Positions 7,289 through 15,791 of a stretch of DNA of 20,992 bases are shown piece after piece. How positions within the stretch are numbered: the stretch's first letter is position 1; each line of letters starts with the position of its first letter. The notes below the pieces were generated by a model. The model did not search any database and was not told where the DNA came from. It saw only the letters and a list, made by a program, of their open reading frames with translations. A program made the position numbers and the translations under genes. Source of the DNA: a virus; the IMG/VR virus record IMGVR_UViG_3300046559_000146, positions 1 to 20,992 of that record. The stretch is one strand, 5' to 3'.

Positions 7289-10200
7289 TGCCGACCAGCG
7301 ACGACGTGTACCTGACCAAGAACAACGAGCGCGACAACAGCGCCACCATGCAGCGCGTGCTCGACGAAATGGGCGGCGTCGATCCCAATGCGCCAGCCAT
7401 CCCGCCGCCGCCGCAGCCGGGTCAACCGGGGCAGCCGACCAAGCCGGACGGTCCCGCTGGCGCGTTCACGCAGGGCATGCAGCCGCAGTCGCTGGGCGAC
7501 CTCAACAAGCAACAGTTCAAGGAGTTCTGGTCGGGATTTGCTCCGCGCGTGCTCAAGGACGTGGGCTATGGGGTGGCGGCCGAAGGCATCCCGCAAGCGG
7601 TCGCTGGCGGTTTCGACTACATGCGCCACGCCGGTCAGGCGGTCGGTGAATTGGGAAGCTGGCTCGACCAGCATGCGCCTTGGCTGTCCGGCGGACAGGC
7701 CAACATCGACGCCGCCACGGCCGACCGGGAGGCGATCAGGAAGGCGGCGGGCGACAAGCAGTTTTCCTCGGAAGAAATCCTTGGCATCGGCGGCAAGCCA
7801 ACCACCGTCACGGGCGGCCTGATCAGAGGCATCAGCGAGTTCATGTCGGGCTACAGCGGCCCGCTTGGGCTGCTCAAGGCGGGGAAGATACCGGAGTTTC
7901 TGGCCTCACCTGCGGCGGCTGGCATTTCGATGTTTTTGGGCACCGACCCGAACCAGCCGAACATGACCAGCATGATCGTGAAGCAGTACCCGTCATTGCA
8001 GGGACCGATCAGCGACGTGCTGGCGACCCATGCTGGCGACAACGCCGCGCTCAACCGGCTGCGCCACGCCGCCGAAGGCGTGGTCGGGACGGTCGCGGCG
8101 GAGGGTATCGTGCGCGGCATCAAGCTGGTCGGGGCCTACGGCAAAGTCGCGCCCGCAGCGCAAGCGCCGCCAGCGGCGGCGGCCGCGCCAGCGGACGCTG
8201 CGACCGTGCAAGCACAGGACCTGATTGATGCGGTGGCGGGCAAGCCTCAGCCGGGTGGTCCGGCTGTCGAAGTGTCGGTCGGAGGCAAGCCGCCAACCGG
8301 CGTGTCGGCAGCGCCCGGTGCGCCGCCTTCGGGTGGTGCGGCGGCGGCAGCGCCGCCAGCGGGCGCGCCAGCATCCACGGGAGTGCCCATCAAGAGTTCC
8401 TTGATGGTGCAGCCGCCGGGAACCCAAGCGCCGTTGACGAAACTCTCGACCCTGCCGGAACCATCGGCCAGTTCGATCAGCCGACAGGGAACACCGCCGA
8501 CAAGTGCCTCGTCGACGACCCTGACAGGTTCGTTTGAATTGGGTGGCATAGATAAGACCTCGAACAAGATTATAAAGCAAAGTTCTGGCGACATCAACGA
8601 GTTATTGGCGGCAAGCGAAAAGGTTAAGCCAGAGGTCGAGCGGTCGCTGGCCGACATCGCCAGCAATGTGCCGGGTGCCAAGGTTGCCACTTCCGACGTG
8701 GCCCCGAACGGGGTGCGGGTCAAGGACATCAAGGGCATCAACGACAAGGTGGCGGCGGGCACCCCGCCGCAAGCGATCAGCGACTACCTTGGTGCGCGGC
8801 TGTCGGTGGACAGCCCACAGGCGGCGTCCGACGTGCTCAACGACATCGGCAACCGCTTCAAGGTGCTGGACGTCGAGGACAAGATCGCCAACCCGAAGGG
8901 CGGCTACCGCGCCATCCACGTACAGGCGGAAGTCGCCCCCGGCCTCACCGCTGAAATCCAGATCGTGCCGAAGGAAATCAATGCGGTGCAGGAGGACCTG
9001 CACCACGCCTATGACCAGTTCAAGCGGGTGGACCTCAACAACGTGCCCGCCGACAAGGTGGCGGCGGTCGACGCGATGAAGGCCGACGTACAGACCAAGT
9101 TCGACGCGGCATGGGCGAAACAGCCGTGGGACGTGGCGACCGCCAAGGTCGGCGTGCCCGGTCAGGTCACCGGCAAGGCGGTCACCGAAGCCACCAAGGC
9201 GCAGACGTTGGCCGACATCCAGACCAAAGTGAACTGGGAGAACATCGAGAAGGGCAACCTCAACGGTGTCATCGGTGAAATCGCCAGCCAGATGAAGGAC
9301 AAGATCAGTGCCGCCAAGCGCGGAGAAATCACGCTGGCGGCGCAGAAGCAGATGGCGGACGCGCTCAACACAACCCCGGAGGACTTGATCGCGCGGCAGA
9401 CGGGACAGGCGCTTAACGCGGAGCAGATCATCGCGGCAGGGCAAGTGCTGCAATCCTCCGACGAGCGGCTGCTGCAACTCGCCACGCAAGCGCAGTTGGA
9501 GCACGCATCGCTGGCCGACGCCATGAAGGTCAACGAGGCGATGGTCACACACATGGCGCTGGTCGAGCAGTTCCTTGGAGCAACCGGGGAGGCCGGTCGC
9601 GCCTTGGGCGCGCTGCGCGCCGTCCACCAGATGGGCACGCTGTCGCGCGCGCGCGGGCTGGCGGTGCTGCTGGAAGAAAGTGGCGGCAAGGAAGGCATGC
9701 GCCGCATGTCGCAGATGATCGTGGACCTGAAGAACGCAGGGCAGCCTTCCGGCGCGATCAACGCCGCGCTTGGCCGTTCGTGGGGGCGCTGGTCGAAGGA
9801 CGCCATTCAGGAGGCCACCGCGATGGGCTTCCTGTGGCGGCCGGTCACGCAGGTCCGCAACATCGTCGGCAACGTGGCGATGGCAATGTGGCAGTCGGTC
9901 GACCGCAAGACCGCCGAACGCTTCAGCGCCATCATGGGCCAAGACATGCAGAACGCCGTGGCACCGGGGGAGGCCTTGGCCTACGTGCGCGGCCAGCTTC
10001 GCATGATCGGCACCGCGTTCGACACGGCGGGCAAGGCGTTCACGACTGGCGAACGCCAGTTCGAGCCGCTGCTGACCGGCGGCCCAATCGAGCAGTCGAA
10101 GCAAGCTATTTCAGCGGCGGCTGTCGCGCAGCAGCGGCGGCTGTCGGCGGTGGCGACACAGGCCTTCATCGAAAGCCCACTGGGCAAGGCGGTCGACTAC

Positions 10201-11862
10201 ATCGGGGGCACCGTGCGGCTGCCGGGGCGCTTCCTGACGGCGGCAGACGACTTCTTCAAGGTGGTCGGCTACGGCGGAGAAATCGAGGCACAGGCGCACC
10301 GGCAAGCGATGGCGCAGGGACTGCAAGGCAAGGCCTACGTCGACGAAGTCTCGAAGCTAATTTCTACCCCGTCCGACGCCATGCATCTGAACGCCGTCGA
10401 TCACGCGATGTATGCGACCTTTAACAACAACCCCGGCAAGTTCGCCTCCGACATCATGCGGGCGCGCAACAACATGCTGCCCATGTACATGGTGCTGCCC
10501 TACATCCGCACGCCCACCAACCTGTTCAAGGTCGCAATCGAACACTCGCCAATCGCCCCGGCGCTGACGCAATGGCAAGCCGACATCGGCCAAGGCGGCG
10601 CACCGGCAGCCCTTGCGCTGGCGAAGATGGCAACCGGGTCGGCCGCCACCGCGCTGCTGTTCGACTACGCGCACAACGGCCACCTGACCGGACCCATGCG
10701 CGGCGAGAAGGCCTACGGCGAGGCGCAGCAGGGCATGGGTCTGCGCCCCATGTCGATGCGCTTCGGCAGGATGAACGTGGAAATCAGCGGCATGGGCCAG
10801 CTTGCGCCTATGATCGCCGCCGCTGGCGCGATCAACGAACTGATGACCACCAAGGACCTGCACCCGGAGGCCTTCGACACGGTCGACGAGTGGATGTCGT
10901 CAGTCATTTCGATCATCGCCTATTCGACCGTGGATCAGTCCTACTTGCAGGGCCTCAACAAGGTGTTCGGGGCCTTCAACGACGCCAGCACCCAACCCGG
11001 CGGCTCCGCGCTCGGCTCGCTGTTCCGCGACCTCGCCTCGAGCCAGATGAACCTGATCCCCGGCGTGTCGGCGCTGCGCGCGGCCGGACACATGATGGAC
11101 CCGCAGCAGCGCCAGATCAGCAACTTCATGGACGCGATGATCTACAAGGACATCCCCGGCCTGTCCGACAAGCTGATCCCGGTGCGCGACCTGACCGGCC
11201 ACGAAGTCAAGCAACAGCCCGCCGGGGCAGCGGGGCTGCTCTACAACGCCGTCAGCCCGTTCCGCCTAAGCTGGCAGAACGACCATCCCCTCTACAACGA
11301 ACTGGTGCGGCTGCACTCCGGCGTCGAGCGCATCCAGTGGAAGGCCCCGTTCCAGAATGTCGACGTCCGCGACTACCCCGAAGTGCTCGACATGTACCGG
11401 CGGCTGGCCGGGAACGAACTGAAGTACAATCCAAAGACCGGCGAGAAGATCGGGTTCGAGGACTTCATCAACCGGGTGATCAGCGGCAAGGACCCGATGT
11501 ACTCGCAAATCTACAAGACCCGCAGCGACCCGGCAGCGACCGGCACCGACAGCGGCAAGGCGCAGTTCATCAAGGAGTGGGCGCAGACCTATCGCGAGGC
11601 GGCGCAGCGGCAGATCATGTCGGAGGCGAAGTGGCGCTACCCCGACTTTTACCAGACAATCAGGGAAGGCCAGCAGCACAAGGAAACGCAGAAGCTGCCG
11701 ACCTACCTGCAAGGCAAGGGCATCGAGCAAGGCCAGCAGCAGATGAAGATGGCGACCGAACACCCGATACAGGACGCGCTGCCCGACCGCTTCGGTCGGC
11801 CAGCCGTGGTGCCGCAGCGCAATCCAACAGTCGGCGGCGGCTTTGCCGTCCCGACGCAATAG
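7288..11862 (+). CDS. Giant internal virion protein with RelA/SpoT-like nucleotidyltransferase domain
   Basis: This 1524-aa protein is probably ejected. Residues 1-280 are helical with hydrophobic stretches; about 286-410 is a Pro/Ala/Gly/Ser linker. About 440-585 matches the RelA/SpoT synthetase fold: Arg477-x-Lys479 and Lys487 (ATP-binding spacing), Asp499 in 'DYLGARL', 'NPKGGYRAIHV' with Tyr540 and His544, and Glu556 in 'EIQIV'. These correspond to the R.K, D..G.R, GY.SlH and ExQIRT motifs, so the active site looks complete. I see no HD hydrolase domain. The remaining residues, about 600-1524, are helical and resemble the large C-terminal regions of phage internal or polyvalent proteins. 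Predicted role: core protein following the SLT protein into the host, carrying an enzyme that moves pyrophosphate to a nucleotide or RNA 3' end. The virion location is inferred from gene order; the catalytic substrate is unknown. Confidence 0.8.
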   Translation: MPTSDDVYLTKNNERDNSATMQRVLDEMGGVDPNAPAIPPPPQPGQPGQPTKPDGPAGAFTQGMQPQSLGDLNKQQFKEFWSGFAPRVLKDVGYGVAAEGIPQAVAGGFDYMRHAGQAVGELGSWLDQHAPWLSGGQANIDAATADREAIRKAAGDKQFSSEEILGIGGKPTTVTGGLIRGISEFMSGYSGPLGLLKAGKIPEFLASPAAAGISMFLGTDPNQPNMTSMIVKQYPSLQGPISDVLATHAGDNAALNRLRHAAEGVVGTVAAEGIVRGIKLVGAYGKVAPAAQAPPAAAAAPADAATVQAQDLIDAVAGKPQPGGPAVEVSVGGKPPTGVSAAPGAPPSGGAAAAAPPAGAPASTGVPIKSSLMVQPPGTQAPLTKLSTLPEPSASSISRQGTPPTSASSTTLTGSFELGGIDKTSNKIIKQSSGDINELLAASEKVKPEVERSLADIASNVPGAKVATSDVAPNGVRVKDIKGINDKVAAGTPPQAISDYLGARLSVDSPQAASDVLNDIGNRFKVLDVEDKIANPKGGYRAIHVQAEVAPGLTAEIQIVPKEINAVQEDLHHAYDQFKRVDLNNVPADKVAAVDAMKADVQTKFDAAWAKQPWDVATAKVGVPGQVTGKAVTEATKAQTLADIQTKVNWENIEKGNLNGVIGEIASQMKDKISAAKRGEITLAAQKQMADALNTTPEDLIARQTGQALNAEQIIAAGQVLQSSDERLLQLATQAQLEHASLADAMKVNEAMVTHMALVEQFLGATGEAGRALGALRAVHQMGTLSRARGLAVLLEESGGKEGMRRMSQMIVDLKNAGQPSGAINAALGRSWGRWSKDAIQEATAMGFLWRPVTQVRNIVGNVAMAMWQSVDRKTAERFSAIMGQDMQNAVAPGEALAYVRGQLRMIGTAFDTAGKAFTTGERQFEPLLTGGPIEQSKQAISAAAVAQQRRLSAVATQAFIESPLGKAVDYIGGTVRLPGRFLTAADDFFKVVGYGGEIEAQAHRQAMAQGLQGKAYVDEVSKLISTPSDAMHLNAVDHAMYATFNNNPGKFASDIMRARNNMLPMYMVLPYIRTPTNLFKVAIEHSPIAPALTQWQADIGQGGAPAALALAKMATGSAATALLFDYAHNGHLTGPMRGEKAYGEAQQGMGLRPMSMRFGRMNVEISGMGQLAPMIAAAGAINELMTTKDLHPEAFDTVDEWMSSVISIIAYSTVDQSYLQGLNKVFGAFNDASTQPGGSALGSLFRDLASSQMNLIPGVSALRAAGHMMDPQQRQISNFMDAMIYKDIPGLSDKLIPVRDLTGHEVKQQPAGAAGLLYNAVSPFRLSWQNDHPLYNELVRLHSGVERIQWKAPFQNVDVRDYPEVLDMYRRLAGNELKYNPKTGEKIGFEDFINRVISGKDPMYSQIYKTRSDPAATGTDSGKAQFIKEWAQTYREAAQRQIMSEAKWRYPDFYQTIREGQQHKETQKLPTYLQGKGIEQGQQQMKMATEHPIQDALPDRFGRPAVVPQRNPTVGGGFAVPTQ

Positions 11863-11869
11863 GTGACCT

Positions 11870-14149
11870 ATGACAGTCTCGTCAGACCTCGCGCGCGTCC
11901 AGTACACCTGCAACGGCATCACGCGGGTGTTCTCGACCGGCTTTGCCTTCCAGCACAACAACGACGTGAAGGTGTTGACCACCGACGCCACGACAACCTT
12001 TGAAAGCGTGCTGGTCGAACACTCCCATTACGAACTGACCGGCGCGATGACGGAGACAGCGGGCACGGTAACGCTGCTGTTCACGCCAGCCGCTGGCGTC
12101 ATCCTCACCGTTATACGCGACGTGCAGTTCATTCAGGACCTCGACGGCACCGTGCTGTCAACGATGGACGCGGGCGATCAGGAAATCGCCTACGACAAAA
12201 TCTGGCACGCGCTGGCGCAGTTGAAGGACGGGTTTAATCGCTCGCTGCACACCAGTGACGGGGCCATCATATCAATCCCGACAACGTGGATACCGTTAGT
12301 GGCGATTGTCCCAGACGGGTCCACGCGCGAGGTGATGAAAGTCACCGGATGGACCGGCGGCGTTGGCGACGTTCCGCCAAGCGGCTTCTATATCGGGCCA
12401 TTGGGGTTCGTCACCAGCATCAGCGATGCCGCCAACATCAAGGGTGACACAGGGCTTCAAGGACCTACCGGCCCCACCGGCCCCACCGGACCACAAGGCC
12501 CCCTCGGCCCCATCGGACCACAAGGCCCCAAAGGCGATACCGGCAATCAGGGGCCAGCAGGTCCCGGTTCGGGCGACATGCTGCGCTCGAACAACCTGTC
12601 GGACGTTCTCAGCGTTCCGACCTCGCGCACCAACTTGGGCCTCGGCAACTCGGCAACGCGCAACGTCGGCACCACGGCGGGGACGGTTGCGGCGGGCGAT
12701 GACGCGCGCTTCGGGGTTGGCGGCGGCACCACGCTGGCGGTGTCGGACACGCCGCCGGTCGGTGCGGCGGACGGGTCGCTGTGGTGGGAAAGCGACAGCG
12801 GTCTGCTTTACGTGCGCTACAACGACGGCACCTCGACGCAATGGGTGATCGCCGCGCCGCAGCCGGACATCAATACGTTTGTGAAGAAGTCCGGCGATAC
12901 GATGGCGGGTCCGCTGAACGTGGTCACGCCTCCGACCGCACCAGCACACGCAGCCAGCAAGGCCTACGTTGACACCGCGCCCGGTGCCGTTGTGCATTAC
13001 GATGCTCAGTCACTGACCATCGCGCAACAGCAACAGGCGCAGCAAAACATTTACGCCGCGCCGTTCGACGCGCTGGCCTTCAGCGGCATGCAGATCAATG
13101 GCGGGATGGAGGTCAGTCAGGAACTTGGTAATACAGGACTTACCCTTCCAAACGCCACAGGTAGAAATGTATGCGACGGGTTTGCTGCCGCGTATTCTCA
13201 GGCAGCGGCAACCGCTGTTTTTACAGCGTCACAATATGACGGCGCAGGAGTAGTCTCGGGGTTCAGAACAGCAATTCGTATGAACGCATCAACAGCAAGT
13301 GCAATGGCTGGAGCAAACGACTTTGCCACCATATACACAGTAATAGAGGGCTACCGTGTCAGTAGGCTCGCACTAGGTTCATCCAGCGCAAGTCCTTTTA
13401 CGGTTTCGTTCTGGGTGCTTTGTCCGATTGCGGGAACGATGACAGTGATGGCAACGAACGTCGGTGCGGACCGCAGTTACTTAGTTGATGTTCACGTTGC
13501 AACAACAGGATGGGAATACAAGACAATAAACATTCCCGGCGATGTAATGGGTGCATGGAACAACACCAACATTGCAGGACTAACAATTTATTTTACGTTC
13601 GGTTGCGGTTCAGCACAGAGGGGCATAACCAACGCATGGCTGGGCGGGTCGGCTTTAAAAGGAAGTCCTGCTACGACAAATTTCTTTGCTACAAACGGCA
13701 ATCAAGTGATGCTTACAGGCGTCATCGTCCTCCCCGGCATCGCCGCTCCGACCGCAGCGCAGTCACCGCTGATCATGCGTCCGTTCGATCAGGAGTTGGC
13801 GCTGTGCCAGCGTTATTACGAAAAAACCTACCCTGTCAGCGATGTGCCGGGGACGGCCTATGGTAACTTCATAGGCGGCGGTGTGTTTAGCGCGAACGTC
13901 TATGCGGTAAACTCTTACTCATTTTTGCCGACATGGACCTTCCGGGCGATAAAGCGCGTCGCTCCTACATGCAAAGTTTATTCTCCGTGGACAGGAAATG
14001 CCGGTGGCATCCGTTCTCAACTTTCTGGTGACATCCCAGCCTTTGTAAGTTCTATCGGCACAAACTCGGTGCAGCTTGGTGTCAATAACACCACACTCGG
14101 CGCTAGTGACAACATCTATGGACACGGCACAGCGGATGCGAGGCTGTAA
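11870..14149 (+). CDS. Tail fibre 1: T7 gp17-like N-terminus, collagen-like stalk, receptor-binding tip
   Basis: This 759-aa protein starts with about 130 residues like the T7 gp17 attachment domain ('YTCNGITRVFSTGFAF' ... 'LTVIRDV' ... 'ALAQLKDGFNRSL'), which docks fibres to the tail. Residues 192-233 are 14 uninterrupted Gly-X-Y triplets, a collagen-like rod. Fibre motifs follow: 'TNLGLG', 'AAGDDAR', 'KKSGDTMAGPL' and 'ASKAYVD'. From about residue 385 to the end ('QQNIYAAPFDAL', 'GGMEVSQE', 'EYKTINIPGD', 'MRPFDQELALCQRYY') it is paralogous to the second fibre. The tip-coding DNA (about 13130-14050) is richer in A/T and uses different codons from the stalk, consistent with exchanged receptor-binding sequence. 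Its stop overlaps the next gene (TAATG). Confidence 0.88.
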   Translation: MTVSSDLARVQYTCNGITRVFSTGFAFQHNNDVKVLTTDATTTFESVLVEHSHYELTGAMTETAGTVTLLFTPAAGVILTVIRDVQFIQDLDGTVLSTMDAGDQEIAYDKIWHALAQLKDGFNRSLHTSDGAIISIPTTWIPLVAIVPDGSTREVMKVTGWTGGVGDVPPSGFYIGPLGFVTSISDAANIKGDTGLQGPTGPTGPTGPQGPLGPIGPQGPKGDTGNQGPAGPGSGDMLRSNNLSDVLSVPTSRTNLGLGNSATRNVGTTAGTVAAGDDARFGVGGGTTLAVSDTPPVGAADGSLWWESDSGLLYVRYNDGTSTQWVIAAPQPDINTFVKKSGDTMAGPLNVVTPPTAPAHAASKAYVDTAPGAVVHYDAQSLTIAQQQQAQQNIYAAPFDALAFSGMQINGGMEVSQELGNTGLTLPNATGRNVCDGFAAAYSQAAATAVFTASQYDGAGVVSGFRTAIRMNASTASAMAGANDFATIYTVIEGYRVSRLALGSSSASPFTVSFWVLCPIAGTMTVMATNVGADRSYLVDVHVATTGWEYKTINIPGDVMGAWNNTNIAGLTIYFTFGCGSAQRGITNAWLGGSALKGSPATTNFFATNGNQVMLTGVIVLPGIAAPTAAQSPLIMRPFDQELALCQRYYEKTYPVSDVPGTAYGNFIGGGVFSANVYAVNSYSFLPTWTFRAIKRVAPTCKVYSPWTGNAGGIRSQLSGDIPAFVSSIGTNSVQLGVNNTTLGASDNIYGHGTADARL

Positions 14150-14159
14150 TGGCAGAATA
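14138..14159 (+). repeat. Fibre/small-gene junction repeat, copy 1
   Basis: This 22-base stretch covers the end of fibre 1, the ribosome site GCGAGG and the start of the small gene. It matches 15606-15627 at 20 of 22 positions, although the fibre tips just upstream differ strongly. It marks the right border of the duplicated fibre cassette and could be a site of recombination. Confidence 0.65.
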
Positions 14160-14316
14160 TCAACTGACGCAAACCGACATGATCGTCCGCTTGGCTGACC
14201 AAGCAAACATTCCTCCTGACCCCGCCAACCGCGACCGCGCGGAGTACGAACGCTGGCTGCTGGTCAAGGGCAATATCCCCGACCCCTACGTGCCGCCCGC
14301 TACGGCGAAGGAGTAA
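14149..14316 (+). CDS. Small fibre-associated protein, copy 1 (55 aa)
   Basis: The ATG at 14149 overlaps the fibre 1 stop as TAATG, with GCGAGG just upstream as a likely ribosome site. The product contains 'MAEYQLTQTDMIVRLAD', then 'DPANRDRAEYERWL', and ends 'PDPYVPPATAKE'. It is clearly homologous to the 57-aa protein after fibre 2 (15617-15790). Short proteins with a terminal '.YE.WL..G..PdPy.P' pattern are common directly after phage fibre genes and are often thought to be fibre assembly or tip-capping factors. That function is inferred from position only. The sequence is short, but the coding frame, the overlap and the paralogue make it secure as a gene. Confidence 0.82.
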   Translation: MAEYQLTQTDMIVRLADQANIPPDPANRDRAEYERWLLVKGNIPDPYVPPATAKE

Positions 14317-14321
14317 CCGTC

Positions 14322-15617
14322 ATGGCACTCGACTTCCCGACCGCACCGACCAACGGCCAGAAGTACCCGGCCTCTCCCATCGCTGGCCTCCCGACTTACA
14401 CGTGGGACGGAGAGAAGTGGACGACGGTCGGGGGCACCATCGTGTCGGCAACTCCCGGCACGCTCGCGCCGCTGATGGACAACACGCCAGCCGTAGTCGG
14501 GACATCGACCAGTTTCACGCGCGAGGACCATGTCCACCCGGTCGACACCAAGGCGGTACGCACCGAAGTCGCGCAGGGTCTAAACACCACGCAGCAGCAA
14601 CAGGCGCGCCAGAATATCTACGCCGCGCCACTCGATGCGATGGGTTATTACGGCTTGCAAAGCAACGGCTCAATGGAAATCAGTCAGGAGAACAGCAGCA
14701 GTTCTGTCACTCTCCCGCCCGGTTCCGCAAAATATATTCTTGACGGTTGGGTGGTTACGAACACTGGCTCGGCGGCGCTCACTTCAGGGCAAAATTCCTT
14801 CCCGCCCTCGGGGCTTTCCAGTGCGCTGCAAGTGCTGGTCACGACGCCAGCGCCGACCATCGGGCCAAGCGACTACACGTTTATTTTTCAGGACATCGAA
14901 GGCCAGCGTTGCCGTCGCCTTGGGTGGGGCGCTGGTGGCGCGCTGCCAATCACGATTGCGTTCTGGGCCTTCGCGGTGCGCCCCGGCCTCTATTCCGGGT
15001 CAGTGACCAACCCGCCGACCTTCAACCGTTCCTATCCGTTCTCCTTCACAATCAACGCAGGGTCCACGTGGGAATACAAAGTCATCAGCATCCCCGGCGA
15101 CACCACCGGCACATGGACGAAGGACACAACGGCGGGGATCAGGGTGACTATTGCGATGGCTTGCGGCAGCAACTTCCTCGGGACGGCGGGCGCGTGGACG
15201 GCTGGCGGTCGTTACGGGGTGACGGGCACAGTCAACGGCGTTGCCACCACGTCGGATATTTTTATTCTTACCGGGTTCATTATGCTTCCCGGCATCGAAC
15301 TGCCAGCAGTTACGCATCCGCTTTATGTCATGCGGCCTTACGAGCAGGAACTGGCGCTGGCGCAGCGTTACTGGCAGCTTTTCAGTATAGTGTTTGTCGG
15401 GGGCTACTCGGGCGGCGTGTCAAACGCCTACCAGACAATTACGTACCCGATAATGCGAGCGGCACCAAGCGTCACCTTGTTCAACATAACGTACTCTAAT
15501 TGCAGTCTGCTTACCGCATATAACATTTATCCCTATGCTACGAACCTTTCGATCCAAACTGTCGGCGGCGTACAGGCTATTTCTTATGCAAGCATGACGC
15601 TTAACGCGAGGTTGTGA
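14322..15617 (+). CDS. Tail fibre 2 / fibre tip protein, paralogue of fibre 1 C-terminal half
   Basis: This 431-aa protein lacks the T7 gp17-like attachment domain and the collagen stalk. It opens with 'PTAPTNGQKYPASP' and 'YTWDGEKW', a short fold seen at the N-terminus of many phage fibre pieces, then 'EDHVHPVD'. From about residue 88 it follows fibre 1: 'QQQQARQNIYAAPLDAM', 'NGSMEISQE', 'WEYKVISIPGD', 'ILTGFIMLPGIELP' and 'MRPYEQELALAQRYW', ending in 'NARL'. The internal segments differ strongly, as expected for receptor-binding tips. AAGGAG lies eight bases before ATG 14322. It may attach to fibre 1 as a second or branched fibre, or be an alternative tip. The stop overlaps the next start (TGATG). 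Confidence 0.82.
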   Translation: MALDFPTAPTNGQKYPASPIAGLPTYTWDGEKWTTVGGTIVSATPGTLAPLMDNTPAVVGTSTSFTREDHVHPVDTKAVRTEVAQGLNTTQQQQARQNIYAAPLDAMGYYGLQSNGSMEISQENSSSSVTLPPGSAKYILDGWVVTNTGSAALTSGQNSFPPSGLSSALQVLVTTPAPTIGPSDYTFIFQDIEGQRCRRLGWGAGGALPITIAFWAFAVRPGLYSGSVTNPPTFNRSYPFSFTINAGSTWEYKVISIPGDTTGTWTKDTTAGIRVTIAMACGSNFLGTAGAWTAGGRYGVTGTVNGVATTSDIFILTGFIMLPGIELPAVTHPLYVMRPYEQELALAQRYWQLFSIVFVGGYSGGVSNAYQTITYPIMRAAPSVTLFNITYSNCSLLTAYNIYPYATNLSIQTVGGVQAISYASMTLNARL

Positions 15618-15627
15618 TGGCAGAATA
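15606..15627 (+). repeat. Fibre/small-gene junction repeat, copy 2
   Basis: This is the partner of the repeat at 14138-14159, with 20 of 22 identical bases across the fibre 2 stop and the second small gene's start. The conserved block includes the ribosome site, the stop/start overlap and the codons for MAEY. Confidence 0.65.
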
Positions 15628-15790
15628 CGAACTCACACGAAGCGATGTCGTTCTCAGGACCGCAGATCAGGTGTTCATCCCCAACGATCCTGCCAACCGC
15701 GACCGCATGGAATACGAGGCATGGCTGAAGGTCGGCAAGACGCCCGACCCCTACGTTCCTCCGCCAGCCGCCAAGCCAGCGCCGGGGTGA
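15617..15790 (+). CDS. Small fibre-associated protein, copy 2 (57 aa)
   Basis: The ATG overlaps the fibre 2 stop (TGATG). The product shares with copy 1 the start 'MAEY.LT..D', the core 'DPANRDRxEYExWL' and the tail 'PDPYVPP'. Its C-terminus is slightly longer and Pro/Ala-rich (PAAKPAPG). Pairing of each fibre with its own copy suggests a cognate accessory or assembly role, which is inference. The DNA across the fibre stop and small-gene start is almost identical in the two cassettes (20 of 22 bases, 14138-14159 against 15606-15627). Confidence 0.82.
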   Translation: MAEYELTRSDVVLRTADQVFIPNDPANRDRMEYEAWLKVGKTPDPYVPPPAAKPAPG

Positions 15791-15791
15791 C

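Noticed and set aside
8602-10104. 500-residue frame on the - strand opposite the RelA/SpoT-bearing gene
   Set aside because: Antisense shadow of the same kind. The + strand frame has clear conserved motifs across this region.
10572-11873. 433-residue + frame overlapping the giant virion protein in another frame
   Set aside because: It is Arg/Pro/Gly-rich, starts inside the gene without a ribosome site and lacks recognisable sequence.
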